64,000 nt of DNA from assembly GCA_020631735.1 (NCBI GenBank), contig CM036231.1, positions 4,925,831 through 4,989,830 on the forward strand, written 5' to 3'. Of the stretch, positions 34,683 to 46,400 are shown one piece after another (position 1 is the first letter of the stretch; each line of letters opens with the position of its first letter). Origin of the DNA: Saccharum officinarum (lineage: Eukaryota; Streptophyta; Magnoliopsida; Poales; Poaceae). The notes below the pieces were generated by a model. The model did not search any database and was not told the DNA's origin. It saw only the letters and a program-made list of their open reading frames with translations. Both the position numbers and the translations under genes were made by a program.

Positions 34683-35905
34683 GTGGGACCCTTCAATCTA
34701 GGATTCGGCATTGGGAGATACTAGCGCCCTGGTGTCTGGACAGAAGCGCGCATTCGGACGCCCATGCCTCCTCTGTCACGCGCACCCGCAGAAACTGCCA
34801 TTCCCGCCGCTCCTTCTCTCTGACCCCTTCTCTCTCTCCGCAAGTCCGGACACCCGCGCCTCCTCTCTGCACCCGTCGCTCCTTCCCTTGAGAACGAGCG
34901 CGTCCTGTCCGCACGACCCTAGGTGCGCTGCGCACCCCGACCGTCGGCCCCAGCACGCCCCGTCCACTGGCCCTAGCTCGCCGCGTTCCATCCCCCGGCC
35001 GGCAACCGGGGCGTACCCCCATGACTCTCTACCTCTGAAATATGAAACAGTTGGATACAACCTACGTCTAAAGCAGATGAAATATTTATAACATACACTT
35101 GAAATATGTGTGTGAAACATATGCAACATCCAAATGAAACACTTACAACTTGCAACATAAAAACACATTGCAACATAAGAGTGAAACAACTGAAACATTT
35201 TGAACATACTCTTGCAACATATGTGCAAAACATATGCAACATCCAGTTCAAAACGTTTGCAACATATGTCTGTAACAGATGAAATATTTTGAACAAACGC
35301 TTACAACATGCCTCTAAAACACTTGCAACATATACAACACCCCGATCTACTTTTGTAACATCTATATGAAATACTTGCAACATACCTCTAAAATATCTGA
35401 AACACTTGAAACATACATTTACGACATAGGGGAGGGGGCTAGGGCCGGTCGATTTCGGCCTCGGGGTGGGAGCCGGTGGCGAGCGGCGGCACGCGAGCCC
35501 CACTAGCACAGGCCGCGCTCGTGGGTGCCTGGCTTTGGCTCGACCAGGATCGACTTGAGGCGTGCAACAGGAGCACCAGTAGAGGTGGGCGGCGCGCTTG
35601 ACGTGCGCGGGAGCGAGCAACGCGCGCGAGGAGTGAGCAGCCCGGCTACCAGAGGTGGGCGCGCGACGGGCAGGAGAGAGGAGCGAGCGGCGCAAGCTGG
35701 TCGTGCACGACGGCAGCACCAGCAGAGGTGGGCGCCGCGCCCGAGGAGTGAGCGGTCCGTCCAGCAGAGGTGGACGTGCGCGACAGGTAGGAGAGAGGAG
35801 CGAGCGGCACAGGCTAAGGGCGCGCGGCGGTGGAGGAAGAGGCAGCAGCAGCGATGCGGTGTGGGGCGCACACCGTCCGTTTAGGACGGCGGCGTGGGAG
35901 CATTA
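34683..35905. repeat. Minisatellite plus GC-rich repeat unit, probable DNA transposon
   Basis: Three blocks. The first is a GC-rich left block (34690-35035). The second is about 340 bp of degenerate tandem repeats built on TTGCAACATATG/GAAACA words (about 35092-35432). The third is a GC-rich right block (35440-35900) with three or four repeats of a GCAGAGGTGGGCG…GGAGAGAGGAGCGAGCGGC unit. The extreme ends have weak inverted similarity around CTGGTGTCTGGAC and GTCCGTTTAGGACGGC. I have seen this layout in grass genomes and take it as a non-autonomous DNA transposon. The 248-codon minus-strand ORF across it is a product of the repeats. Confidence 0.45.
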
Positions 35906-36460
35906 CCGTTTGACTTAAACAAATGTATCGTGTTACATGGCTTTTTTTTTTGCCCTGAATCGACTCACCACTAGGCGTGCTCTAAGGTAGTAGCGGAGCC
36001 AGAAGGTTTTAGAAACCAAACGATTCTCATCGTAATACAAAAAAATTATGTAGCAAATTATATTGTTTTTCTTTTATACAAAGAAAAAATTGAACTTCGC
36101 CGACGATGAGCCAGTTGTATAGGGATAACGATATATAGATGGATCGGATCAACGGATGGTTCAATTGCGTATGAAAACCCCCAGTGTCGTTGTCCCGATC
36201 AAAAAGCTATGTGTGCATGTGGCCCACATTGTAAAGCGTGGTGGTGTCGAGTTTCCGGACCAGAGCTATCGGTTCAACAAAAAGGAAAAAGGACCAGAAC
36301 AATGCTTCGAAGTAGAGACGGAAATGACGAGCAAATGCGCCACCCCCGCCCAAACTTGATGCGCATGAGTATTCTAATTTGTAAAGGACTTGCAACAAAA
36401 TGGCCGGCGGTGCACATGCAAGTGTTGGAGGGGGAAGAAAAGGTTACTGTATGTCCCAAT
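35906..36460. other. Intergenic, no gene supported
   Basis: A weak transposon-end-like word (AGTAGCGGAGCCAGAAGG) lies near 35986. No gene seen. Confidence 0.3.
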
Positions 36461-36815
36461 TAGAGCTGGGACTTAGGCCGTGCCATTTGAGGGCGGGTCA
36501 TGGCACGGTCTTTTGGCATGACCTGAAGCACGGCACGACACGAAATATTTTAGGTTGTGCCGGCACAACACGAACACGAGGGCCGTGCCGTGCCCAGAAT
36601 CTCGGTACGGCGGGCTACATGGCCCAGCCCGATCTTGGACCGTGCTTGGGCCGGCACGGCACGAAAATGGTACGTAGACACTTCTACAACCATACAATAC
36701 AATTTTCTAGCATTTACTATACTACCTCTTATCTAATTCTTGAATAGATTATGAAAATCATTAAACTTTTATTAAAATAGTACACACAATATATATATAT
36801 ATTATTAAAATAGTA

Positions 36816-36869
<54 letters not shown>

Positions 36870-37123
36870 AGAGTATACTCTATAGCTAGCTACAGAATAA
36901 GTTATTCTGTAGCCACCTCTATTTACGATAATTTTATATACTAATTTACGACAATGTCAGTATATATTTACGATAGTTGAATTACTATAACACATGAGTA
37001 TATTTACCATAATGTTATAGTAAATATTATAGTAAGGAGTTACTATAATCATGTAAATTAACATAGCAATTATCGTAACTCAAAGTGGCTACAGAATAAG
37101 TTATTTTGTAGCCAGCTGTAAGG

Positions 37124-37200
<77 letters not shown>

Positions 37201-37420
37201 AAGTGAAAAAAGAAAACTAGCAAAAATATTTTGAGGGCCGTGCTTGGGCCGGCACGACCCGAAAACGTGCCACGGGCCGTGCCTGGGCCGAAGAAAAGAT
37301 TCACAATGCTATATCGGCACTGCCCGACATGCCTCCCGTACCCTAGAGGGCATGACCCAAAGCAGCACGAAGCACGATAGAGCCGTGCCAGCACGGCACG
37401 GCCCAAGTCCCACACCTCTA
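36461..37420. mobile_element. hAT-like element with GGCACGGC words, perfect 8-bp duplication
   Basis: Left end TAGAGCTGGGACTTAGGCCG; reverse complement of the right end TAGAGGTGTGGGACTTGGGC. Flanked by GTCCCAAT at 36453-36460 and 37421-37428, a perfect 8-bp duplication. Subterminal regions are dense in GGCACGGC/GCCGTGCC words in opposite orientation. A TA-bounded 259 bp element is nested in its AT-rich centre. Confidence 0.9.
36819..37197. mobile_element. Small TA-bounded element (element B, 259 bp core)
   Basis: (TA)n tracts at 36819-36866 and about 37126-37197 enclose the core 36867-37125. The core ends are inverted: CTACAGAATAAGTTATTCTG at the left and the same palindromic word at the right (GCTACAGAATAAGTTATTTT), each followed by TGTAGCCA. 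The interior has many TTAC(G/T/C)ATAA-type words. It is nested inside a hAT-like element. It shares both ends and internal words with element C at 59.2-61.9 kb. Confidence 0.75.
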
Positions 37421-40400
37421 GTCCCAATGCAGAGCAAAAGGTCGCAGCTGCTAGGCTAAAAAAAAAGGGTCGCAGCTGCTGCTTCTTTACTCCGATCCCT
37501 CGCCCGTTTCCTTTCTCGAACAGAAGCATCATCATCAAGCAAGGAAGCATGTCGCTTTTTCTAGGATCACGGGCATGCATGATACATCCATCCATCCGCG
37601 TCAAGCTCAGGCGCTTGTTGGATGCCGATCACGATCCAATGAAAACGCTGCGAGTTTAACGCTTTCACTTTCACGAGCCGCAAGCCCACACAAAGTCACA
37701 TGAATAATTGAGCGCCCCCATTCATCACGATGTGCTCGTGTGCGCTCATCCGGCCCGTCCACGCAATTTCCGGGCAAATCCGGCGTATTTCCTGGGGGAA
37801 TGGACGGCCGGGGTTGCCTCTGCCCGAGGTCTCCACGATGGCGCGAGGTGCAGCGGGTGCCCTCCTGCGACGGTCTCTGCATGTGCATGTGCATGTGCGT
37901 GCATGCGCGGCACAAGCCTATCCGCGCGCTATCCACGGCCGGACCTCCTCTCTGGTAGGGGTATATGTAGGCGGTAGCTACCTAGCAACACTACGGTATG
38001 GAAACCCATGTCCCGTTGCCACTTGCCAGAGATCACACATCGTGTCACGTGTGACATCCGGGAGGATTTTCGGGGTTCATCCATGCTTTTTTTTCCTCCC
38101 GTCATTGCCTTTTCTCAGCGCTTGCAAACGGAGCTCTCTGTGTTATTTTTATAGAGCGTAGAAAAAAATGTGAAAGTGACGTTCGAGAGGAATTCTGAAC
38201 ACCATCATGCACCGCGCGCGTGTTTCTTACTGCCTCCAGCACCAACTCGACAGGCGACGCCAACGGACAACGGTGACGCAGGCCTCCTCGAGCATAACTC
38301 GATAACCACTACTATCGCTTGCTGCTCTCCGTAGAGACATTGCTTGCCACTACACGTCTAGACTCTTAATAAAAACATTGCTTACCACTGAATAATAGTG
38401 CTGTTTCTTCATATATGGAATTGATCTATGAAAATAAATATGACTACAATAACCTGTCTGGTTGTTTCCGCCGCAAGAACATAGCTTGGTTATTGTAGTC
38501 TTTATATTTTTTAAAATACATTTTATATGGTGTTTTTAGAGATTCCTCAAATTCTGAATGTACATTGCAAAATATAGCACTGTGGTCAACCAAAGAAAGA
38601 GACAATTGCCGTTGTGGTTTCCACGAAATGAAGGGAGTACATTTCGTATGGTCAATTAACAAAAAAAAAGAGAAATCTTCAAATGACGTGATGAAATTGG
38701 TAAGCAACTTACAGGAAAAATTAGTAAAAATCTTAGAAAAAATAAGTATAGCTTCAATTGGAAAAAAACCTTCGCTAAATATTTTTGTATTTTAACGATT
38801 TTGAAGAATATTTCTAGAAAATAGCGTAAAAAGTACTTACTAAAAATATTTCTTTAGTCCCAACCATGTGCAATGTACCCATAGCTCTCCTATAAAACAT
38901 ATCGTTTGCATTGCATATACTCTTGCCATTCCAAATTATATGACGTTTTGGGTCCACATCAACACAATTACACAAAACCTATACCTACCTGATAAAATGA
39001 AGGTTGGTCGCTGCTGCGTAATAAACAATGCCGGATCATGAATCATGCTGTGAAAAACAAAAGAATCGGAGCACGAAACATACAAGTACTCTCCAACCTT
39101 TGATTATGTTTCACGCGCTAGTTAACAATCCATTTCCCACGGCAATAATGCTTCGCTGAACTAGTCCTGTTGAAAATCGGATAGATGAGGCTGACTAGAT
39201 GATTGCTGGGAGGAGTATCACCGTCAGGACAAATATACTAATGCTGATTATTACTACTTCAACTCCATGCCATCGTAGAGAAATTTGTGATTATCTGAAC
39301 CGCCATCCTGATCCCTTTATTGGCAAGATAACGTCTTTATATGATGATACCCCAGCCAAGCCATGGTGCATGCAGCCACTATTTCTTTTGCCCGCCACAG
39401 GGATCGGGAGGACGGGAGCTAGCTAGGATAGGATTAGGAAACCTTGTGGACACACGTCGTTGTTAACAGTGCGTGGGCATACTGGCACAGCTGTTGGTAC
39501 GCTTGGCAGGCAACTCCACGACGCGTATGAACGAACGTCAATCTGCCGCCGCCGTATCAATGCACATGCTCGAGTCTTGACCTCGATCGCGCTCAACGAT
39601 CACACACACACACAGAGGAAAAAGAGAACCGGGAAGATGTGGATGTGCTCCAGAAATGCATCGGCTGACAGAAAAGGTAATCAGAATCTGAACCACGGAG
39701 ACGAAGAGGAGGAGTACTAGCACCGTAGCAGACGAGGGCATTTCCGTCCGAGCACCCGCGTGCTGCCGCTGCTGTTGTCGGGTTTGGCGTGGACGCCAGG
39801 ACGTGGCAGCGACGCCGGGCAGCAACGGCAGGAAGGCTCCAAAAAAAACGACGTCGCCCAGAAGCGGGCGCGGCGTGGCGCGCGTGCAAGCGCTTCGGCG
39901 GCACAGCCCTTTCCGGCCCTGTCCCCCAATCATTGGGGCCCTGGCGCTCTGGGTCTGGGAAGGCCGGAGCCGAGGCCCAGTCCAGCCGCTCCACGTCGCT
40001 CCCGCCTACTACTCTACTCGCAGTCAACTCGCCCAGCGCGCGCCACCACCAGTCCAGCACGGCAGCACCTGCCGCGCCCGCGCGCGCCTCCCGGGCTAAC
40101 CGACCCGAGGACCCGACCCTCTCGTCGTGTTCGCGGGGCGCGCGCAGCACATGCGCACGCGGCACGACGACGACCGGAAACGCTCCACCCTTGTCCCCTC
40201 GGGTCTCGGGATCGCCCCTCGGCGCAGCAGAATTCGCCTCGGCGGACGGAATCGTTCAGCAGGACTGGTTCGCGCGGACCGGTCGCCGCCGGCGGCAGTG
40301 TCGCGTCGCGCGCTTCCTGCCTTCTGTGGCTCTGTAGGTAGGCGCGGAAGTCTACTCTCGCTGTGGCGTACAAACAAGCGCTACCGGGCGGCGATATTCG

Positions 40401-41066
40401 ATTCGGTTTCGGTCAGTCGTGTCATGTGTGCATGTTGATGTTGTGCCCCATACGCTCCCTCTTGTGCGTTGCCTCACGGCTCGGAGAAAGGAACCTGGCT
40501 GGCGGGCTGCCTGGGTGGGTGGGTGGTAGCCGGGACCGGCGGTGGCGACGGGTTTCGTTGCGCCGGCCGGCTGGTTCGGACGTGTCGCGCAGAGCGGGTG
40601 GCGGAGGCAGCTGCAGGGTTTCCCGGCACCACCAAATGCCCATCTGGATTCTAGAATATGCTCAGCACCACCAGCATCAGGAGCTAATAATGCAGAGTAG
40701 GCAGTATTTTTAATTCTTTAATTTAATTACACATATACTACTCATGGCGACCACGGAATGTGTGACAACTAATTTTAGCCACTTGTTTATCCAACGATCG
40801 CAGTTTTGACAAAAGTGTTTCAGGTACAAATACTAATAATAAAAATCATGAAACGTTATTGCCCCAGCATATGCAAAACTGTAGACGCAGAAATGGGAAC
40901 TTATACCTGTCAATTTTAGACGATGTAATTGCTACAGTGATCAATTGTCGTGTCGCTTCAATCACTCATCTGCCATCATTTTGTTCACACACGACACATA
41001 AATACGGACGAACTGAGAAGAAAAAAAAAACTGGGCGCGACAGTACTGGTGGTGCAGGAGAACTAC
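37421..41066. other. 3.6 kb intergenic, GC-rich islands, no CDS supported
   Basis: Two GC-rich stretches, about 37640-37960 and 39760-40640, have long overlapping frames on both strands, as expected from composition. None shows a known domain or a consistent splice pattern. A (CA)n run is at 39601-39614. Bases 38400-39180 are AT-rich. A promoter or unrecognised first exon in 39.7-40.4 kb is possible but not shown. Confidence 0.35.
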
Positions 41067-41325
41067 GGCCTCGTTCAGTTCCGAAGTCGGGAGCCCAAAC
41101 GCGCTACAGTGTTTAGCGCGTTTTGTTTTTTAGTGTAAAAAATTGTCTAAAAATTAATTAATTAGACTCAAATTGTTCGTCTCGCAAAGTACAACAAAAC
41201 TGTGCAATTAGTTTTTGATTTCATCTACATTTAGTATTCCATGCATTTACCGACATTTTGATGTGATGGAGAACCTCTTTTTTGCATAGTAAAATTTGGG
41301 GAGGAATCGGAAACTAAACCAGGCC
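41067..41325. mobile_element. MITE of the GGCC...GTTTAG family
   Basis: Starts GGCCTCGTTCAGTTCCG and ends GAAACTAAACCAGGCC. Flanked by TAC at 41064-41066 and 41326-41328. Contains GTGCAATTAGTTTTTGATTT. Confidence 0.75.
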
Positions 41326-41606
41326 TACTATACAAATGGAAACTCAAACAGAAAACGGACATAAATAAATACCTCCAAGAACACCAAAAACAAACAAAAA
41401 CAACGACGGAAAATACTAAAAAAAAAGCAAAACAGATCCCAATATATTCCCTCTCACTGAAGCCAGCTCGCCCTCCTCGCTCCTCCTCCGCCCGACCTCC
41501 TCTCCTCCACCTCCCCAGGACAGCGGACAGCCTCCACGCCTCACGGATTTCGCAACACACGGGGCAAAAAAAAGAAAGCGAAATCAACCAATCTCCCTCA
41601 TCATTC

Positions 41607-41661
41607 GGAACGAAATCCTCTGCAGTCACCCCGTTCGACTGCGCCGTGCAGTCGGCACATC
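41607..41661. repeat. MULE left terminal inverted repeat
   Basis: Pairs with 46008-46061. The first 17 bases (GGAACGAAATCCTCTGC) are identical in both, with good similarity for about 35 more. Confidence 0.88.
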
Positions 41662-42710
41662 TGTGCCATTCATTGCTGATCCAACGATAAATCCATCAAA
41701 GTGACATGCGCTGCAGAATGGCAAGGCCCATCATAGCCCACACATGACCTGCTGGTGCTGACAGCTCCCGTGAATAAAGAAAAATCACTGCCGCCGTCTT
41801 GTACCTCTCGTCGAGCGCAGACTGCGCCGCCGTCGCCGTCCAGCCATCCCATGGACAGCTGTGCTCTCTTCTTCTTGGTCTCCTAAGGCGAGAGCTGCGC
41901 CTTCTTCGTCTTCGTCTCCTCGCCGAGGGCCGCACCGTCGCCGCCCCATCCCAAGCGTCCGTGCTATCGTGGCCGGGGACTCTCGCAGCCGTGGCCGTAC
42001 CGTACTCCACCGCGGCGGACGTGGCCCTGCTCCGTCGAGCGCCGATGGCCACGCGGACCTCCAGCTCGGCGTATGCAGGCAGTTGAGGCCCTGCTTCGTC
42101 GAGCGCCGGTAGCTGCTGGCCCTTCAGATCAGCCCGTGGAGCAACAGTTTATTTCTTCAGTCTTATTTGTTTGCTCCCAAAGCTAAAGCAATAGACAATT
42201 GCTCAATTGATGGTTGTTGTGGCATCCTGAGCATCCAGCTTCGTTTCTACAAGTCCTAATTCCTTTGGGTGATTGCTCAATTGCATGGTCATTGTTGTTC
42301 AGTGGCGATTGGAAATCGAGCAAGAAGCAGCCATGGCACTAACCAATTGATGAGCTTAACTGAAAGCTACAAGCCTGCATACAGCCTTCCTTCTGAAATG
42401 TGTGGTGAAGCTAGCAAGCAGTGCCGTTCCAGCACAGGAGAGGAGCATATACATGTACACTGATAATTAGCACTCCGTGTTTATAATCCACAACTATGTA
42501 AGCATTGTGTTCTGTATTGGGAGCATACAGGGAAAAATAGCATTTCTGTGTAGGAAATTTATGCAGGAACTAGCAGTTTCATGCAACCATCATGTATAGA
42601 AACCAGGAAAAATTAGTAAGATGTACAGACTGCAATTGTGGAATAAATTGTATTGTACTCCTTTTTGCAAGACATGTTCAGAACTAAGAATATCTTACTG
42701 ATGTTTGCAA
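41662..42710. other. MULE interior, non-coding left part
   Basis: GC-rich to about 42110, then AT-rich. Opposing ORFs at 41696-42086 have no recognised domain. It may hold a decayed second gene (mudrB-like position), but I cannot support that. Confidence 0.35.
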
Positions 42711-43025
42711 GTTCAAAGGTTTGACAAAATATAGTAGTGTTTTCCAGCATCTGTTATAATTAAACAGGCTGAACTTTACACTTCAACATTCAGAGGTTTG
42801 GTTTGACAAAATATAGTACTGCTTTCGAGCACTCAGGCTGAACTTTACACTTCAAGCAAAATACCAAAAGCTATCTTCCAGCACTAGCTCTATTGCTACA
42901 ATTCAACATTCAGAGGTTTGGTTTGACAAAATATAGTACTATTTTCCAGCACTCAGGCTGAACTTTACACTTCAAGCAAAATACCAAAAGCTATTCTCCA
43001 CAACTAGCTCTGTTACTAGAAGTCA
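42711..43025. repeat. 120-bp tandem repeat at the transposase 3' end
   Basis: Two full 120-bp copies begin at 42782 and 42902 (TTCAACATTCAGAGGTTTGG) and share TTACACTTCAAGCAAAATACC. A partial copy precedes them, and a trace continues at 43022. The transposase stop codon lies in the last unit. Confidence 0.88.
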
Positions 43026-45958
43026 ATATTAAGATCATCAGCTATTGTTCCCTGCAAAATAAAATGACAACAATTAAACTTTGTCCAGATCCTCACTGGA
43101 AAGATGAAAAATCATAGTTTTAAATCTTACTGTCAATAACTGAGAGTAGCTATGAATGACCATGTAAGGTTCAGACATCCCTTCCTTAGGACAAGAAGTG
43201 CCAGACCAAACATTTTCTGTAGAGTAAGGTCCAGACATCCCTTCCTTGGGACAAGAAGTACTAGGCATTGCATTTTCTGCTGCTACACCATCATCGAATG
43301 CCACTTTAACAGTTTGTTGTTCCTTGTAATAATTGAAGAAGAGAATCAAATATCAGTTTTCCATTGATATAACTACAGAGAATCTAATATATTTTGTGGC
43401 AGTACATACCATTGAACCTTTCTCTTTTTTCTTGGTTCCCTTCTTTGTAAACTTGCGCTTCCTATCAAGCCAAGTTCTTTTGCGCTTTGAAGTTTTTGTT
43501 TCCACTTCCTTTTTCTTCAAGCATGCTGTACTCACCAAATTACTTACAGGAGCAACATTTGTGGGAAATTTGCGAGCCATATCTTTGTAATTAAGTGTTT
43601 CATCTAACCTTGGGTTCTCTATTATATTTTGACCTTGGTTGTCTTGTATCGCTCCACTACGTGCTTCTTTTGTCCACCGCTTCAATACATATTCAGCAGG
43701 AAGAGATTTGATATTCATCAAATCAAGGACTTTTATAGCATGGCCACACAATATTCCAATTCGGTTGAATTGCCCACAGCTGCATGTACTAGTTTGTTGT
43801 AGAGGATCACCAATGACTTTGTATTCCTTCTCATGTCTAAAATCTTCATCAAGACTCCCAATTGAGACAAGATATTCATTGTTGCCTTCCAACGCCGTAG
43901 TGCACGCTGCCATGGACCTTTCATATTCACATTGAAAAGCTTCAAATATAACAGGTGTGTATAGCTTGCTAACTTGCAATAACATAGGTGTCCTCATTTT
44001 GATTCTAGGTAATTTTTTTCTTGATTCAAATTCAGAATGCAACTCCTTATTTCTTTTACTTTCCACCACCCTTTCAAAATGTTTAAGAAATCGGATGATA
44101 TCAAAATCAGATTTGAAATGCCTCTTCAGTTCACTATTCAGACTCTCACTTAATTGTGTACTTCTCATCCCTAATGTGAACACATCTTTCATATAACATT
44201 CAGCCCATTTTTCTTTAACCTTATATATACTATCCAACCAAGTTTGCTTCTTCACCTTTGTCCTCATGATGTCAAATGCATTTTTGAATGTTTTCTCATC
44301 TTCATATTCGTACATACATGCACTAAAGTCTGCGAGGATACTTGATTCTTCCTCGGTGCCCTCAACTACATCTTCAGAAGAAGTACTTGATTCATCTTTT
44401 TCGGGTTCAGGTAGATGTTTCACAGCATTTTGCATAATGTGAAAAGTACACAAACCATGCCATGTCTCTGAGAAAACTTCATGAATAGCTTTTCCCATCG
44501 CAGCATCCTGATCCGTAAAAATTGTTTTAGGGTGCTTGCCATTATGTGCTTTCAGGAAGGTCTCAAATACCCACTTGAAGGATTCAAATGTCTCATCATA
44601 CAAGAGAACAGCACCAAAAACCACAGTTTGCCTAAAATGATTGAACCCAACAAAAACACCAAAAGGTCTACTCTCCTTGTTTGTTCCAAAAGTAGTGTCG
44701 AAACTAACAACATCACCAAAATAAGCATAATCAGTGAGCATTTTAGCATCGACCCAAAATATATTTGCTATTTGTTCTTCCTTGTCCATATGCAGTGCAT
44801 ATTGAAATGATGGGTTGTCAGCAATTTTATCTTGAAAATACCTAAGCATGCTTCCTGCTTGACCATATGCCATCTCTCGTTGGCGCTTGCCCCTTAGATA
44901 GTTCTTGTGGTCACGGAGTGTGTAACTTAGATTAATTGAACCACCAACTTGGAGACTAGCCAATTCGTGTGCAGCTTTAGGACCAATTCCAGCATCATCA
45001 GCTATCTCAATTTCAAAACCTTGTAAATCTGAAATCTTCCTTTGAGACACCATCAAGTGTGAGGTTTGTGGCAAATGAAGGTTGTGATTGTGTTCCAAAA
45101 TCAGATCAGACACCTTATAGTTTCCCTTCTCCCGATCCATTACAAGACCCATGCGAACTTTACAATCAGTTCTAGTCTCAGCTCTTGGATTCTTTGTTAC
45201 ATGATCCCTTTTATCCTGTTTTCTATGACCCTCATTAGCACAAACATATCTACAGGACCGAACTTTGCCATCTGCCTGTCTTTTGTTTGCGTACCTTTTT
45301 CTAACCTCAAAACCAATTTGACCTCCATAGCTAGTCCAGTACATCCAAGCCTCATCTATAGTAGTGAACTCCATTCCAACATGAGGTAACAATCTAGGAA
45401 GCAAACCCTGCCCACTGCAAGAAAAAATAATTATGACATGGGTATTTGATTTGGTGGGAAAGGAACCGAACTCTATCTAATTTTGTGGAGAACAAGGAAC
45501 ATCCATCACATTACAAACCTTTTTTCTTCCATGCCAAATATACAGATTTGATTTCAATGTGGGCAAGTTGATGTCTCCTTCAATCTTCCATCTAAAATAT
45601 GTAGATTTTGTTTTGGTACAAGACGTACAGGACAAAAGCAACCAAATTAGAACCCAACCCTAACAATCTGGATAAGATTGGTGAGAAGAGAAAAGAGCAG
45701 AGCACTTTGCAACTTGATGCACAAGAACAAATTAAAATGAAGAGTGACACACCTCCATCGAAGATGGCCTAGCTTCGTCTCAGATGATCGCCAGTCGCTT
45801 TTCGTCACGCCAAAATACGGAGAGCGCGCGTACTGCCGCAACCTCGCGCCAAAAACATTCGCTGCAGTGCCAGAAACCCGAGCGACGTGATGCTCTTGTT
45901 GGGCCGAGGCCCAGCACAGCTGACGAACCAACTTTGCTTGCAGTCGCTGCAGTGCCAT
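43016..45958 (-). CDS. MULE transposase, FAR1/MULE/SWIM domains, 812 aa
   Basis: The enzyme is expected to bind the element's ends and cut and paste it in the nucleus. Exons, minus strand: 45958-45753, 45414-43410, 43322-43131, 43051-43016. All introns are GT-AG with matching phases, giving 2,439 bases and no internal stop. An N-terminal FAR1 zinc-finger domain lies at about residues 88-182 (IGFEVRKRYANKRQADG; ends LEHNHNLH). The MULE DDE core has candidate catalytic residues D308 (SFDTTFGTN), D370 (IFTDQDAA), the usual HGLCTFH motif, and E492 (TQLSESLNSE). A SWIM zinc finger lies at 613-627 (CSCGQFNRIGILCGH). A lysine/arginine-rich stretch near the C terminus could be a nuclear signal. The short third exon contains a duplicated TSCPKEGMS unit. 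The 5' exon choice is inferred from phase; translation could instead start at the Met at residue 83. FAR1-related host transcription factors have the same domains, but the flanking TIRs and target duplication show this is a transposon gene. Confidence 0.88.
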
Positions 45959-46069
45959 TTAAGCTGGTTGGAGCCCGCTGCCGTTGAATCTGCATCGATT
46001 GGCTGAGACTCGGCGACTGCACTGCGCCGTCGGTGAGAGCGACGGCAGAGGATTTCGTTCCCATCATTC

Positions 46070-46400
46070 ACGGCCTCGCCAGCGCCTGCCTCCTCCTCCT
46101 CCTCCCCAGAAGGCAGAAATTTCCCCATTTCCGCCGCTCGCGATCGGCGCCCGAGCTCACCGAATCCTGCCCCGGATTCGCGACCGTTCGCCGCGAGCCT
46201 TGGGGCCGCCGGTCCGAGGCTCTGATTCGCGGGCGCCGCGCCGCGGCCGTGGTTCGCGCGGGGAATGCTCTACCTCAAGCAGCCGGGCGGCGCGGACTTA
46301 GGGTTCCGGCAGGCGGCGGTGGCGGCTGCGGGGCTGTGATCTGCCGCTGTGGCGGATGCTAGATTGAGCCGGGCTGCACGCGCCGGGGATTCTGCCGGCC
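46070..46400 (+). promoter_or_regulatory. Promoter-proximal/5' UTR region of the SAC gene
   Basis: GC-rich sequence with a CCTCCTCCTCCTCC pyrimidine run, typical of grass 5' leaders. It extends from the MULE target duplication to the ATG. The bases left of the MULE (about 41460-41598, also CT-rich) were contiguous with it before insertion. Confidence 0.5.

Larger units (their letters stand above)
41607..46061 (-). mobile_element. Complete Mutator-like element (MULE), 4,455 bp
   Basis: Terminal inverted repeats of about 55 bp. The left starts GGAACGAAATCCTCTGCAGT. The reverse complement of the right starts GGAACGAAATCCTCTGCCGT, and both continue into a shared GTGCAGTCG word. Flanked by CATCATTC at 41599-41606 and 46062-46069, a perfect 8-bp duplication (MULEs usually give 8-11 bp). 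It contains one intact minus-strand transposase gene with FAR1, MULE and SWIM domains. This looks like a recent, potentially autonomous element. It lies about 340 bp upstream of the SAC phosphatase start codon, and probably splits that gene's promoter or 5' leader. Confidence 0.92.

Noticed and set aside
34973..35719. 248-codon Cys-rich minus-strand ORF
   Set aside because: It is the translation of the AACATATG minisatellite plus a GC-rich repeat block, not a conserved protein.
39760..40438. Long GC-rich ORFs of 180-193 codons on both strands
   Set aside because: Several overlapping frames are open at once, have biased Arg/Ala/Pro composition and show no domain, which indicates a composition effect.
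43353..45404. Host FAR1/FHY3-related transcription factor gene
   Set aside because: The domains fit, but TIRs and an 8-bp target duplication enclose the gene, so it is treated as a transposon-encoded MULE transposase.
45784..46128. Short open frames in both directions between transposase and SAC
   Set aside because: They cross the MULE terminus and GC-rich leader and lack conserved features. Only the minus-strand frame 45958-45753 was kept, as the phase-compatible transposase first exon.
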